Shown here: positions 33,050 to 41,626 of the stretch, piece after piece
Numbering within the stretch: position 1 is the first letter of the stretch
Layout of the letters: every line of letters begins with the position of its first letter
From: Butyrivibrio sp.
GTDB lineage: Bacteria; Bacillota; Clostridia; Lachnospirales; Lachnospiraceae
Assembly: GCF_015056685.1 (NCBI RefSeq)
Contig: NZ_SVFW01000029.1
Span: 1 to 49,800, forward strand
DNA length: 49,800 bases
Direction of reading: 5' to 3'
Position numbers and translations under genes: made by a program
Notes under the pieces: generated by a model
Told to the model about the DNA's origin: nothing
Databases searched by the model: none
Seen by the model: the letters and a program-made list of their open reading frames with translations, nothing else

Positions 33050-36000
33050 CTGAAGTATTCTACCCCGCTTTCAAAAATCTTAAGATCCTGCTCGCCGTAG
33101 ATGTTGATTGCTACGCCGTCGCCACGTCTCTCTGAGTGAGCCATCTTACCAAGGCATCTTCCATCAGGTGAAAGGATACCTTCAACTGCCCTGTAGGAGC
33201 CGTTGATGTTCCACTCGTCATCCATTGTGATGTTTCCATCAAGGTCGCAGTACTGTGTTGCAATCTGACCGTTTGCAAAGAGCTTATCAAGTACATCTTC
33301 AGGTGCAACAAATCTTCCTTCACCGTGTGAAGCAGGGTTTGTGTATACTCCGCCAAGCTTTGCATTTTTAAGCCAAGGTGAATTGTTGGAAACAACCTTT
33401 ATTGTAGCCATCTTGGAAATGTGTCTTCCAATTGTGTTAAATGTCAGTGTAGGTGCGTTTTCATCCTGTCCTGTAATTCTGCCGTTTGGTACAAGGCCAA
33501 GCTTGATCATGGCCTGGAAACCGTTACAAATACCAAGTGCAAGTCCGTCTCTGTTCTGTAAGAGGTCCTCTACTGCTGCCTTGATCTCCTCATTCTGGAA
33601 GGCTGTAGCAAAGAACTTAGCACTTCCGTCAGGTTCGTCACCGGCTGAGAATCCGCCAGGGAACATGATGATCTGAGCCTGCTCGATAGCTTTTCTGAAC
33701 TCTTCAACAGATTCTTTGATATCCTGAGCATCTCTGTTTCTGAATATCTTGATGTTAGTATTTGCACCGGCTCTTTCGAAAGCCTGAGCGCTGTCATACT
33801 CGCAGTTTGTTCCTGGGAATACAGGAATAAATACTGTAGGCTTTGCTACCTTATTCTTGCATACATATACGCTCTCAGCCTTGAAAAGACCTGTGTCTAC
33901 AGCTTTTTTCTCCTCGTTAACTGTTGAGTGGAATACCTTCTCAAGTTTATCCTTCCAGCTCTCAAGGGCCTCTTCTTCTGAGAAGCTTACGCTGCAAGCT
34001 GTGAATGTGCTATCATCTGTAACTTCACCGATAACTCTTGCTCCTGCATTTACTGCATCTGAAACAAACTCTGTAGGAACTTCTGCGATGATATCTGCAA
34101 TATCGTTTGTAAAGAGCTCTTTTGCACTGATGCTGTCATCAATCTTAACTCCAAGACCATTACCAAAGGCCATCTTGGAAACTGAAGCAGCGATTCCGTA
34201 TGCGTCCTCAGCATATGCTGAAACGATTGCTTTCTTCTTCATAAGAGCATTAATCTTCTCATAAAGAGCCATGATCTTTTCATAATCAGGAAGATCGTAG
34301 CCATCTCTTGGAAGCTTGAACTGAACAAGCTTATTTCCTGCCTTCTTAAGTTCAGGTGTTACTACATCTGAAAGCTGTGCAACATCTACTGCAAAAGAAA
34401 CAAGTGTAGGTGGTACGTTTATCTCGTTAAATGAACCTGACATAGAGTCTTTTCCACCGATAGAAGCAAGGCCAAACTTCATCTGAGCTTCAAAAGCGCC
34501 CAAAAGAGCTGTGAAAGGCTGGCTCCAACGGCTAGCATCTTCTGTCATTCTCTTAAAGTACTCCTGGAATGTGAAGTGGAGCTTTTTGTAATCTCCGCCG
34601 CTTGCAACAATCCTTGATACAGACTCTGTAACAGCAAAGGCAGCACCGTGGTATGGACTCCAGCTTGAAAGATATGGATCAAAGCCATAGCTCATCATTG
34701 TTACTGTATCTGTTTTTCCTGATAAAACAGGAAGCTTAGCGATCATAGTCTGTGTCTCAGAGAGCTGTTTTTTACCACCATAAGGCATAAGTACTGAGCC
34801 GGCACCGATTGATGAGTCGAACATCTCAACAAGGCCCTTCTGAGAACATACATTGAGGTCATTTAATACTGAAAGCCATGCTTTCTTTACATCTCCCTTT
34901 GAAAGAGCTTCTTTTACGCCCTCTGAAGCTGTCTGGTCAAGATAGTTATCAGCCTTTGAAGGGATCTCAACCTTAACGTTTGTCTCCTGGTGAGCTCCAT
35001 TGGTATCAAGGAATGCTCTCTTAAGATTTACGATTTTCTTGCCTCTCCAGTTAAGTACAAGTCTCGGCTCCTCAGTAACTACTGCAACCTTAACAGCCTC
35101 AAGATTTTCTTCTCCTGCATACTCAAGGAACTTGTCCACATCCTTAGGAGCTACAACTACTGCCATTCTCTCCTGTGACTCTGAGATGGCAAGCTCTGTT
35201 CCATCAAGACCTGCATACTTTTTAGGTACAAGGTCAAGATTGATATCAAGACCAGGTGCAAGCTCACCGATAGCAACTGAAACTCCGCCTGCTCCAAAGT
35301 CGTTACATTTCTTTATAAGTTCACTGACTTCAGGACGTCTAAAGAGTCTCTGAAGCTTTCTCTCTGTAGGTGCATTACCCTTCTGAACTTCTGCTCCGCA
35401 GCTTGTAAGAGATTTTGAATCATGAGCCTTGGATGAACCTGTTGCTCCGCCGCAGCCGTCTCTTCCTGTTCTTCCGCCAAGAAGCACAATGATGTCTCCG
35501 GGATCAGCGCTCTCACGGATAACATGCTCCTGAGGAGCAGCTCCCATAACCGCACCAATTTCCATTCTCTTAGCCACATAGCCCGGATGATAGATTTCTT
35601 TTACATAACCTGTAGCAAGTCCGATCTGGTTACCGTATGATGAATATCCTGAAGCAGCTCCTCTTACGAGCTTTTTCTGTGAAAGCTTGCCCTTCATTGT
35701 CTCAGCTACAGGAACTGTAGGATCTGCGGCACCTGTTACACGCATAGCCTGGTAAACGTAGCCTCTTCCTGATAGAGGATCTCTGATAGCACCGCCAAGA
35801 CATGTTGCAGCGCCACCGAATGGCTCGATCTCTGTAGGATGGTTGTGAGTCTCATTCTTGAAGAACACAAGCCAGTTCTCTCTCTTTACGCCCTCGCCAT
35901 AGTCCACATCGATAGGAACTACAACTGTGCAGGCATTGTTCTCCTCTGACTCCTCCATATCTGTGAGTTTTCCGTCTTTTTTAAGCTTTTTCATTCCCAT

Positions 36001-36849
36001 AAGAGCGATATCCATGAGGGAAATGAATTTCTCTTTCTTTTTATCTTCTGTCTGATAAAGTGAATCTCTCGCAGCAAGGTAGTCTTTATAAGCATTCTCG
36101 ATAGGTGCTCTGTAGTCGCCCTCGCCAAACTCAACGTTCTTGAGCTCTGTTCCGAATGTTGTATGACGGCAGTGGTCTGACCAGTATGTATCAAGAACTC
36201 TGATCTCAGTCATTGTAGGATTTCTATGCTCGTCATCATTAAAGTACTGTCTGATCCACTTGAAATCATTAAGTGTCATAGCAAGACCAAGTGACTTGTA
36301 AAGGTTTTCAAAGTCCTCTTCTGACATTGTGCAGAAGTTATCGAGAACTGCCACATCTTCTGGCTCATCATAATTTGTTACCAAAGTCTCAGGCTTGGTC
36401 TCATCTGCGATCCTTGAATCCACAGGGTTCATTGTGTATTCCTTGATCTTTGAAACTTCCTCAGAAGTCATATTTCCAATGAGCATATAGGTAACTGCTG
36501 TCTTGATAACAGGCTCTTCATCACCTTTTATAAAACGAACGCACTGTTCTGCGGAATCAGCTCTCTGATCAAACTGTCCCGGAAGTGCTTCGATGCTGAA
36601 TACTACAGCTCCACTTGGCACTTCAATATTCTCTCTGTATAAAATATCTACAGGAGGCTCTGAGAAAACAGTTCTGCAGGCCTTCTCAAAAACCTCATCA
36701 GAAATATTCTCTACATCATAGCGGATGAAGATTCTTACATCTGATACGCTTTCAATTCCAAGATAACTCTTAATCTCATGCCTGAGTTCTCTTGCTTTTC
36801 CAGCAAAGGGCTGCTTTTTCTCAACATAGATTCGTCTTACACTGCTCAT
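33046..36849 (-). CDS. purL: Phosphoribosylformylglycinamidine synthase, single-chain
   Basis: A 1267-residue single-chain form of step four of purine synthesis (FGAR to FGAM), joining what many Firmicutes encode as purS, purL and purQ. An N-terminal PurS-like part precedes two AIRS-type synthetase units (DTYWSDHCRHTTFGTEL, FKNETHNHPTEIEPFGGAATCLGGAIRD, GDIIVLLGGRTGRDGCGGATGSSK). The C-terminal glutaminase has FIPVFPGTNCEYDSA, IMFPGGFSAGDEPDG, the Cys in LGICNGFQ, and HSERRGDG. Its ATG follows a GAGGAG site. It lies 77 bp after a TetR gene whose terminator falls between; I see no strong promoter in that short gap. It is the first gene of the purL-carA-carB unit. Confidence 0.98.
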   Translation of the reverse strand: MSSVRRIYVEKKQPFAGKARELRHEIKSYLGIESVSDVRIFIRYDVENISDEVFEKACRTVFSEPPVDILYRENIEVPSGAVVFSIEALPGQFDQRADSAEQCVRFIKGDEEPVIKTAVTYMLIGNMTSEEVSKIKEYTMNPVDSRIADETKPETLVTNYDEPEDVAVLDNFCTMSEEDFENLYKSLGLAMTLNDFKWIRQYFNDDEHRNPTMTEIRVLDTYWSDHCRHTTFGTELKNVEFGEGDYRAPIENAYKDYLAARDSLYQTEDKKKEKFISLMDIALMGMKKLKKDGKLTDMEESEENNACTVVVPIDVDYGEGVKRENWLVFFKNETHNHPTEIEPFGGAATCLGGAIRDPLSGRGYVYQAMRVTGAADPTVPVAETMKGKLSQKKLVRGAASGYSSYGNQIGLATGYVKEIYHPGYVAKRMEIGAVMGAAPQEHVIRESADPGDIIVLLGGRTGRDGCGGATGSSKAHDSKSLTSCGAEVQKGNAPTERKLQRLFRRPEVSELIKKCNDFGAGGVSVAIGELAPGLDINLDLVPKKYAGLDGTELAISESQERMAVVVAPKDVDKFLEYAGEENLEAVKVAVVTEEPRLVLNWRGKKIVNLKRAFLDTNGAHQETNVKVEIPSKADNYLDQTASEGVKEALSKGDVKKAWLSVLNDLNVCSQKGLVEMFDSSIGAGSVLMPYGGKKQLSETQTMIAKLPVLSGKTDTVTMMSYGFDPYLSSWSPYHGAAFAVTESVSRIVASGGDYKKLHFTFQEYFKRMTEDASRWSQPFTALLGAFEAQMKFGLASIGGKDSMSGSFNEINVPPTLVSFAVDVAQLSDVVTPELKKAGNKLVQFKLPRDGYDLPDYEKIMALYEKINALMKKKAIVSAYAEDAYGIAASVSKMAFGNGLGVKIDDSISAKELFTNDIADIIAEVPTEFVSDAVNAGARVIGEVTDDSTFTACSVSFSEEEALESWKDKLEKVFHSTVNEEKKAVDTGLFKAESVYVCKNKVAKPTVFIPVFPGTNCEYDSAQAFERAGANTNIKIFRNRDAQDIKESVEEFRKAIEQAQIIMFPGGFSAGDEPDGSAKFFATAFQNEEIKAAVEDLLQNRDGLALGICNGFQAMIKLGLVPNGRITGQDENAPTLTFNTIGRHISKMATIKVVSNNSPWLKNAKLGGVYTNPASHGEGRFVAPEDVLDKLFANGQIATQYCDLDGNITMDDEWNINGSYRAVEGILSPDGRCLGKMAHSERRGDGVAINIYGEQDLKIFESGVEYFR

Positions 36850-36888
36850 AATATCTCCTCGTTCAAAAAAATATTGTTTATTGTTTAA

Positions 36889-36922
36889 AAATAAAGAGTG
36901 CTAAGGAAAGCACTCTTTATTT
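36889..36922 (-). terminator. Terminator of the TetR gene
   Basis: A perfect 14-bp stem AAATAAAGAGTGCT/AGCACTCTTTATTT with loop AAGGAA; TTTTTAAAC continues on the minus strand. It begins 5 bp after the TetR stop codon. Confidence 0.9.
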
Positions 36923-36926
36923 AAAA

Positions 36927-37523
36927 CTAACTATTTAATTCATCAGACACTAATCCCTCAAGAACGTACATTAATTCTCTATCAATGGCTTCTTCGGAAA
37001 TACCAATAGTCTTGGAAGAAATCTTAAGACCTTCCACCACGTACATAAGATTGCGAGCACAGCCTAAAGGGTTCTCACAAACAAATTCACCATTTTCAAC
37101 GCCATTTTCAATGAGCTTTTCAACAATTCTTACAGATGTATCAAACTTAACTTTCAAAGGATTATCTTTTGCCGACTGTTTCTTAACGGAAAAATACTCA
37201 TATGTAGCGACAGTCAGATTGTTCTTTTTTCTAAGGATGTCTTTTTTCTGTTCCTTGAGGAAAAGAGCAAGCATATCACCTGCAGATGCATCACCCGATA
37301 ACGCTGCACCAATAGCCTCGTCATCGTCCTCATCGGACTCAGTTGAAAGAACTTCAAGAAAAATATCTTCGGTACTGGAAAAATAGAGATAAAGACCCCC
37401 ACGACTTATGTCACAGGCATCTACAATGTCTTTCATAGTTACATTCTTAAAACCTTTTTCAGAAAAAACCACTCTGGCTTTGTCAAGAATATACTGTTTC
37501 TTCTTGGCAGACTTCTCTCCCAT
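36927..37523 (-). CDS. TetR/AcrR family transcriptional regulator
   Basis: A 198-residue repressor-type protein. The N-terminal HTH spans about 9-55 (ILDKARVVFSEKGFKNVTMKDIVDACDISRGGLYLYFSSTEDIF), an unmistakable TetR_N pattern. The C-terminal ligand-binding part is acidic near 73-83 and matches no effector family I can name. GGAG lies ahead of the ATG. It is 39 bp after the 156-residue unknown gene and probably cotranscribed; a strong terminator then separates it from purL. Its target and ligand cannot be read from the sequence. Confidence 0.92.
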   Translation of the reverse strand: MGEKSAKKKQYILDKARVVFSEKGFKNVTMKDIVDACDISRGGLYLYFSSTEDIFLEVLSTESDEDDDEAIGAALSGDASAGDMLALFLKEQKKDILRKKNNLTVATYEYFSVKKQSAKDNPLKVKFDTSVRIVEKLIENGVENGEFVCENPLGCARNLMYVVEGLKISSKTIGISEEAIDRELMYVLEGLVSDELNS

Positions 37524-37562
37524 TCTCCACTCCTACCAACATTTAATAAAGTAGTTCAGCTA

Positions 37563-38033
37563 TCAGGCCTTGGAAGACCAATAATTCAAAAGCTCGTCCA
37601 TTTTGCTGACTACCTGGAACAGTACTCCGTTGTAGACTCCCTCTGCCCACACTGTTCCTTTTGTCATTCCAGTAAGAATGTACTTGGAAAGAATACCTGC
37701 AAGGTCATCCATATCCATTATCTGAGCTTCCCTGATAAACATAAGCTCATCTTTAGCACTATTTAAATGATTCCTGGAATAAACATAGACATAATTGCGG
37801 TCAAGAAGATTAGTACTCTGAGCCGCTTTTACAAACATAAGCAAATTTGAATCGTAAACTGGAAATGGCATAGATTTAAGGTCGCTATTAGAATAGCTCT
37901 GGGCAACCTCTGACTTAGCATTGTCCTGCAGCCATCTGACATATGGTAATAACTTATCCACTTCTGGACGATATCTGGAAACGATGTCCTCAACACTGTT
38001 CTCATTGACACTTCCGTCATTTTGAATACTCAT
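37563..38033 (-). CDS. Uncharacterised soluble protein
   Basis: A 156-residue protein with no signal peptide, membrane helix or motif I recognise. It looks mostly helical, with LLPYVRWLQDN near residues 24-34, SNSDLKSMPFPVYDSNLLMFVKAA in the middle and EGVYNGVLFQVVSKMDELLNYW at the end. The ribosome site AAAGGAG falls in a small hairpin (AAAGG-AGCG-CCTTT) that could limit translation. It is transcribed with the TetR gene and divergently from the LysR-type gene. I cannot assign a function. Confidence 0.6.
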   Translation of the reverse strand: MSIQNDGSVNENSVEDIVSRYRPEVDKLLPYVRWLQDNAKSEVAQSYSNSDLKSMPFPVYDSNLLMFVKAAQSTNLLDRNYVYVYSRNHLNSAKDELMFIREAQIMDMDDLAGILSKYILTGMTKGTVWAEGVYNGVLFQVVSKMDELLNYWSSKA

Positions 38034-38111
38034 TGAAAGGCGCTCCTTTAAAGGCTTTGAAGGTCATCCCTCTGCCTAGACTCAATAATCTTTTACCAAA
38101 TTCCTTGATAA

Positions 38112-38120
38112 ATTATAGCA
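38112..38120 (-). promoter_or_regulatory. Extended -10 promoter of the unknown gene / tetR pair
   Basis: On the minus strand TGCTATAAT (TATAAT at 38112-38117, TG at 38119-38120) lies about 80 bp before the 156-residue gene, with a weak -35. On the plus strand TATAAT at 38180-38185 is placed to serve the LysR-type gene, also with a weak -35. Confidence 0.5.
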
Positions 38121-38223
38121 AGGCTGTCATAAAAAGTACAGAATATTTTATGAGAATTTATTATGAAAATAAAAGATGATATAATATCTCGTGATATAAG
38201 CAATACTTATGAAGGAGCATACC

Positions 38224-39117
38224 ATGATAAGTAATCTCGAATACTACAAAGTCTTTTACTATGTAGGCAAATATAATGGTATAACCGCTGCGGCAAAAGA
38301 GCTGTCAATATCGCAACCTGCCGTGAGTCAGTCCATACATCAGCTGGAATCCATCCTTGGATGTACGCTGTTCCAAAGGACTTCAAAGGGAATGAAACTC
38401 ACCTCTGAGGGAAGTCTTCTATATAGATATGTAGAAAAAGGTTATGAACAGATTGACCTTGGAGAACAAAGATTAAAGCAGCTCCTTCATCTTGATGCAG
38501 GAGAGGTAAGAATCGGCGCCAGTGACATGACCCTCAGATTCTTTCTTTTGCCCTATCTTGAAAAATTCCATGAGCTCTACCCAGGTATCAAAGTAACTGT
38601 AACAAATGGCCCGACCCCTGAGACGCTCTCTTACTTAAGAGATGATCGAATTGATTTTGGCGTGGTTTCAAGCCCATTTACAGAAGATAGCAATCTGTCT
38701 TTTTTCCCTGTCGCAGACATTCAGGACACCTTTGTGGCGGGAAGAAAGTTTATCCCCTATAAGAACAGGATGCTTGATTTTTCAGACCTACAATCAATGC
38801 CCCTGATCTTCCTTGAAGGAAAAACCAGCACAACGGACTATATCCACTCCTTCCTTGAAAAGAACAACACCACTCTTCATCCTGAATTCGAGCTCGCAAC
38901 CAGCGATATGATTGTCCAGTTCGCCCTTAGAAGCCTTGGTGTTGGCTGCGTTGTAAGAGACTTTGCAAAAGAGTATTTGGACAGCGGCGTCCTCTTTGAA
39001 CTTCGTTTTAACAAAATGATTCCCAAGCGCCAGATCTGCGTCGTCACCGACACTTCACGCTCACTGTCCATTGCCTCAACTAAGCTTCTGGACCTGATAA
39101 AGAACGGCATTAACTGA
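38224..39117 (+). CDS. LysR-family transcriptional regulator
   Basis: A 297-residue LTTR. The N-terminal winged HTH covers about 1-60 (YYKVFYYVGKYNGITAAAKELSISQPAVSQSIHQLESILGC in overlapping parts), then the family RTSKGMKLTSEG. The effector-binding domain (about 88-290) includes GEVRIGASD and a DDRIDFGVVSSPF segment. I chose ATG 38224 because AAGGAG precedes it by 6 nt; the in-frame ATG at 38209 overlaps that site. Divergent placement opposite the unknown/tetR genes suggests they may be targets, but that is only inference. Confidence 0.93.
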   Translation: MISNLEYYKVFYYVGKYNGITAAAKELSISQPAVSQSIHQLESILGCTLFQRTSKGMKLTSEGSLLYRYVEKGYEQIDLGEQRLKQLLHLDAGEVRIGASDMTLRFFLLPYLEKFHELYPGIKVTVTNGPTPETLSYLRDDRIDFGVVSSPFTEDSNLSFFPVADIQDTFVAGRKFIPYKNRMLDFSDLQSMPLIFLEGKTSTTDYIHSFLEKNNTTLHPEFELATSDMIVQFALRSLGVGCVVRDFAKEYLDSGVLFELRFNKMIPKRQICVVTDTSRSLSIASTKLLDLIKNGIN

Positions 39118-39123
39118 GCATAT

Positions 39124-39191
39124 AAGTCACAAAGGGACGGTTCTTTTGACTTGTTGTTCACAATAAGTCAAAAGAACCGTCCCTGTGACTT
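39124..39191. terminator. 27-bp-arm hairpin with GGGACGG core between convergent genes
   Basis: Arms 39124-39152 and 39165-39191 pair completely except for a 2-nt bulge: AAGTCACA, then GGGACGGTTCTTTTGACTT and its complement. The plus strand continues with five Ts, giving a terminator for the LysR-type gene. The length and the AAGGGACGG core, shared with 28454-28492, suggest a mobile palindrome reused as a terminator. Confidence 0.88.
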
Positions 39192-39195
39192 TTTA

Positions 39196-40080
39196 TCAGA
39201 ACTTCACACCAAGAGTTGCAAGTTCATCAACTACCTGATTGTAATCACGGTAGATTATTCCTTTCCATCCGAGGTTACGGGCTGCCTCGATGTTGACCGG
39301 TGTATCGTCGATAAATACTGTTTTTGATGGAGTCAGATTGTAGCGGCTTACAAGGAGGTTGTAGATTGCCGGGTCAGGCTTTACTACATGCTCACGAAAG
39401 CTTAAGATTCCGCCGTCTGTTTCATCTAAGAAGGCCATTGCATCAGGACATCCTTCAAGAGCCTGTTTTGAGAAGTTTGAAAGATACAAAACCTTGTACC
39501 CTGCTGCCTTTAAGGCTCTTATCCATGGAATTGTCTTTTCACGCTTTAAGATGATTCCGTCGATGTTCTTGAAAGAATCCTCTATTTCTGACCTGATCTC
39601 AGGATCATTTTCCACAAATCTTGCGATTATCTCTTCGTTAGTAAGGTTTCCCTTGTCGTATTCCACCCAGTCATCACTGTAAACAGTTGCCTTGGCAATA
39701 CGCTCTACCATTTTGTCATCATAGCCTTTGAATACAAGGAACTTATCCCAAGCAAAATCTGTAAGGACATTTCCTATATCAAATACTACTGTGTCAATTT
39801 CGCCGTCAGGAATAACATTTCCGTATTTGTCGTGCTTTTTATTGCTGCTCATAGCATCAAGTGAAGCAATTGTATGTCTACCTGTGATAGCTCCGATCGA
39901 CCATATCAAAAGCCAGGTCAAAATCGGCACCGCTACTACAGCTCCGGCAAGGCCCATAAAAAGATCTTTTGACTCAGGACCGCCAAACAAAGCCACAAGT
40001 AAAAATGCCACTATCAAAACAGCAATCAGAACAAGTGCTGCAAGTGCAAGAACTCTCTTAAACTTAGGAGTTTTTTCCAT
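39196..40080 (-). CDS. HAD-family hydrolase with N-terminal membrane anchor (YihX-like)
   Basis: A 294-residue protein. Residues about 9-33 and 43-66 form two membrane helices. A HAD subfamily IA domain follows from about 95: motif I VVFDIGNVL (nucleophile Asp, with Gly in place of the second Asp as in YihX-type phosphatases), motif II LSNFSK, motif III Lys in HVVKPDPAIYN, motif IV VFIDDTPVNIEAA. YihX-type enzymes dephosphorylate sugar phosphates such as glucose 1-phosphate; the membrane anchor is unusual for them. ATG 40080 is preferred over 40092, which overlaps the AAAGG ribosome site. It starts 8 bp after purA and is probably cotranscribed. Confidence 0.85.
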   Translation of the reverse strand: MEKTPKFKRVLALAALVLIAVLIVAFLLVALFGGPESKDLFMGLAGAVVAVPILTWLLIWSIGAITGRHTIASLDAMSSNKKHDKYGNVIPDGEIDTVVFDIGNVLTDFAWDKFLVFKGYDDKMVERIAKATVYSDDWVEYDKGNLTNEEIIARFVENDPEIRSEIEDSFKNIDGIILKREKTIPWIRALKAAGYKVLYLSNFSKQALEGCPDAMAFLDETDGGILSFREHVVKPDPAIYNLLVSRYNLTPSKTVFIDDTPVNIEAARNLGWKGIIYRDYNQVVDELATLGVKF

Positions 40081-40088
40081 AATAAATA

Positions 40089-41375
40089 TCATCCTTTTTT
40101 ACGATATATTATATCTGTTCTTGCAGGACCGTTGCTGACCATAGTGATCGGATATCCGATGTGCTCCTCGATAAACTCAATGTATTTTCTGCAGTTCTCA
40201 GGAAGGTCTTCGTAGTTCTTTATTCCTCTGATATCGCACTTCCAGCCAGGAAGTACCTCGTATACAGGCTTAGCCTTTTCAAGAAGGTGTGTAACAGGGA
40301 ACTCCGTTGTCACTTCACCATCAATGTCATATCCTACGCAAACAGGTATTTCATCAAGGTATCCTAACACATCAAGTACTGTGAATGCAACATCAGTTGT
40401 ACCCTGAAGTCTGCAGCCATATTTACTTGCTACGCAGTCATACCAGCCAACTCTTCTAGGTCTTCCTGTAGTAGCGCCGTACTCGCCGCCGTCACCGCCG
40501 CGTCTTCTGAGTTCTTCTGCTTCATCTCCAAAGAGCTCTGAAACAAATGCACCTGCTCCTACTGCTGATGAGTAAGCTTTGGATACTGTAACGATCTGCT
40601 TGATCTCATATGGAGGAATACCTGCTCCGATAGCACCGTAAGCAGCAAGAGGCGATGAAGATGTAACCATAGGATATATACCATGATCAGGATCCTTCAT
40701 GGTTCCAAGCTGTCCCTCTAAGAGAATTGTCTTTTCTTCCTTAATTGCCTGATCAAGATAAAGAGCTACATTTCCAATATATGGCTTAACCTGCTCTCTC
40801 CAGCTTACGATCTGCTCAAAGAGCGCTTCCTGATCGATTGGATCTGTGTGATAAAGATTTTTTAAGATCACGTCTTTTATCTCAGCTATTCTGGCGATCT
40901 TTTCCTTAATAACCTCATCATCCTGGTAAAACTCGTTGATCTGCCAGCCAATCTTGGCAAACTTATCTGAATAGAAAGGAGCAATACCTGACTTTGTTGA
41001 GCCAAAGCTCTTTCCTGCAAGACGAGCTTCCTCAAGAGTATCGAAAAGCACATGATAAGGCATCATTACCTGAACTCTGTCTGAGATCATTATCTGTGGC
41101 ATTGGAACACCCTTTGAAGTGATCTCACCCAGTTCTTTCATGAACTTTGTTATATCAAAAGCAACACCATTTCCGATGATGTTCATTATATGTGAATGAA
41201 AAACACCTGATGGCATAGTGTGAAGTGCAAACTTGCCATAATCATTAACAATAGTGTGGCCTGCGTTAGCGCCTCCCTGAAAGCGAATAACAACATCGGC
41301 ATTATCTGCAAGAGTATCTGTGATCTTGCCTTTTCCTTCGTCTCCCCAGTTTGCGCCTACTACTGCTTTAACCAT
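40089..41375 (-). CDS. purA: Adenylosuccinate synthetase
   Basis: A 428-residue GTP-dependent enzyme converting IMP and aspartate to adenylosuccinate, the first step from IMP to AMP. GANWGDEGKGKITD near residues 6-19 is the phosphate loop with catalytic Asp, and FQGGANAGHTIV follows with the catalytic His. LLEGQLGTMKDPDHGIYPMVTSSSP and GEYGATTGRPRRVGWYD are further signatures. Length fits the family. It is the first gene of a purA-HAD pair and divergent from the chemoreceptor gene. The divergent gap has a palindrome ATAAGC-CAC-GCTTAT at 41473-41487 that could be an operator. Confidence 0.98.
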   Translation of the reverse strand: MVKAVVGANWGDEGKGKITDTLADNADVVIRFQGGANAGHTIVNDYGKFALHTMPSGVFHSHIMNIIGNGVAFDITKFMKELGEITSKGVPMPQIMISDRVQVMMPYHVLFDTLEEARLAGKSFGSTKSGIAPFYSDKFAKIGWQINEFYQDDEVIKEKIARIAEIKDVILKNLYHTDPIDQEALFEQIVSWREQVKPYIGNVALYLDQAIKEEKTILLEGQLGTMKDPDHGIYPMVTSSSPLAAYGAIGAGIPPYEIKQIVTVSKAYSSAVGAGAFVSELFGDEAEELRRRGGDGGEYGATTGRPRRVGWYDCVASKYGCRLQGTTDVAFTVLDVLGYLDEIPVCVGYDIDGEVTTEFPVTHLLEKAKPVYEVLPGWKCDIRGIKNYEDLPENCRKYIEFIEEHIGYPITMVSNGPARTDIIYRKKG

Positions 41376-41542
41376 TTTTTAACCCTCACTTTTTTCTTAA
41401 TAGCATTTTCAATGCATATTCATAGTACTCTTGTAACAAATATAAGTAAAATCGATATTTTTTATGGTTGTCATAAGCCACGCTTATATCTGAAAAAAAT
41501 ATAAATTCACGTATATATATGTATTTTTTTGCGTCTAAATAC

Positions 41543-41570
41543 TAAAATATTATATATATCTTGTCGATAA
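41543..41570 (+). promoter_or_regulatory. Sigma-D (sigma-28)-like promoter of the chemoreceptor gene
   Basis: TAAA (41543-41546), 16 bp, then GTCGATAA (41563-41570), compared with the motility consensus TAAA-N15-GCCGATAA. It lies 57 bp before the ATG and drives a gene class normally transcribed by this sigma factor. Confidence 0.65.
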
Positions 41571-41626
41571 AACATTCAGAATAAGGTTTGTGCCTTTTTA
41601 GGTATGGAAAATGATAGGAGGTTATC

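Noticed and set aside
36850..36926. Purine riboswitch or PurR box in front of purL
   Set aside because: The gap is only 77 bp and is taken up largely by the TetR terminator; no purine aptamer core is present.
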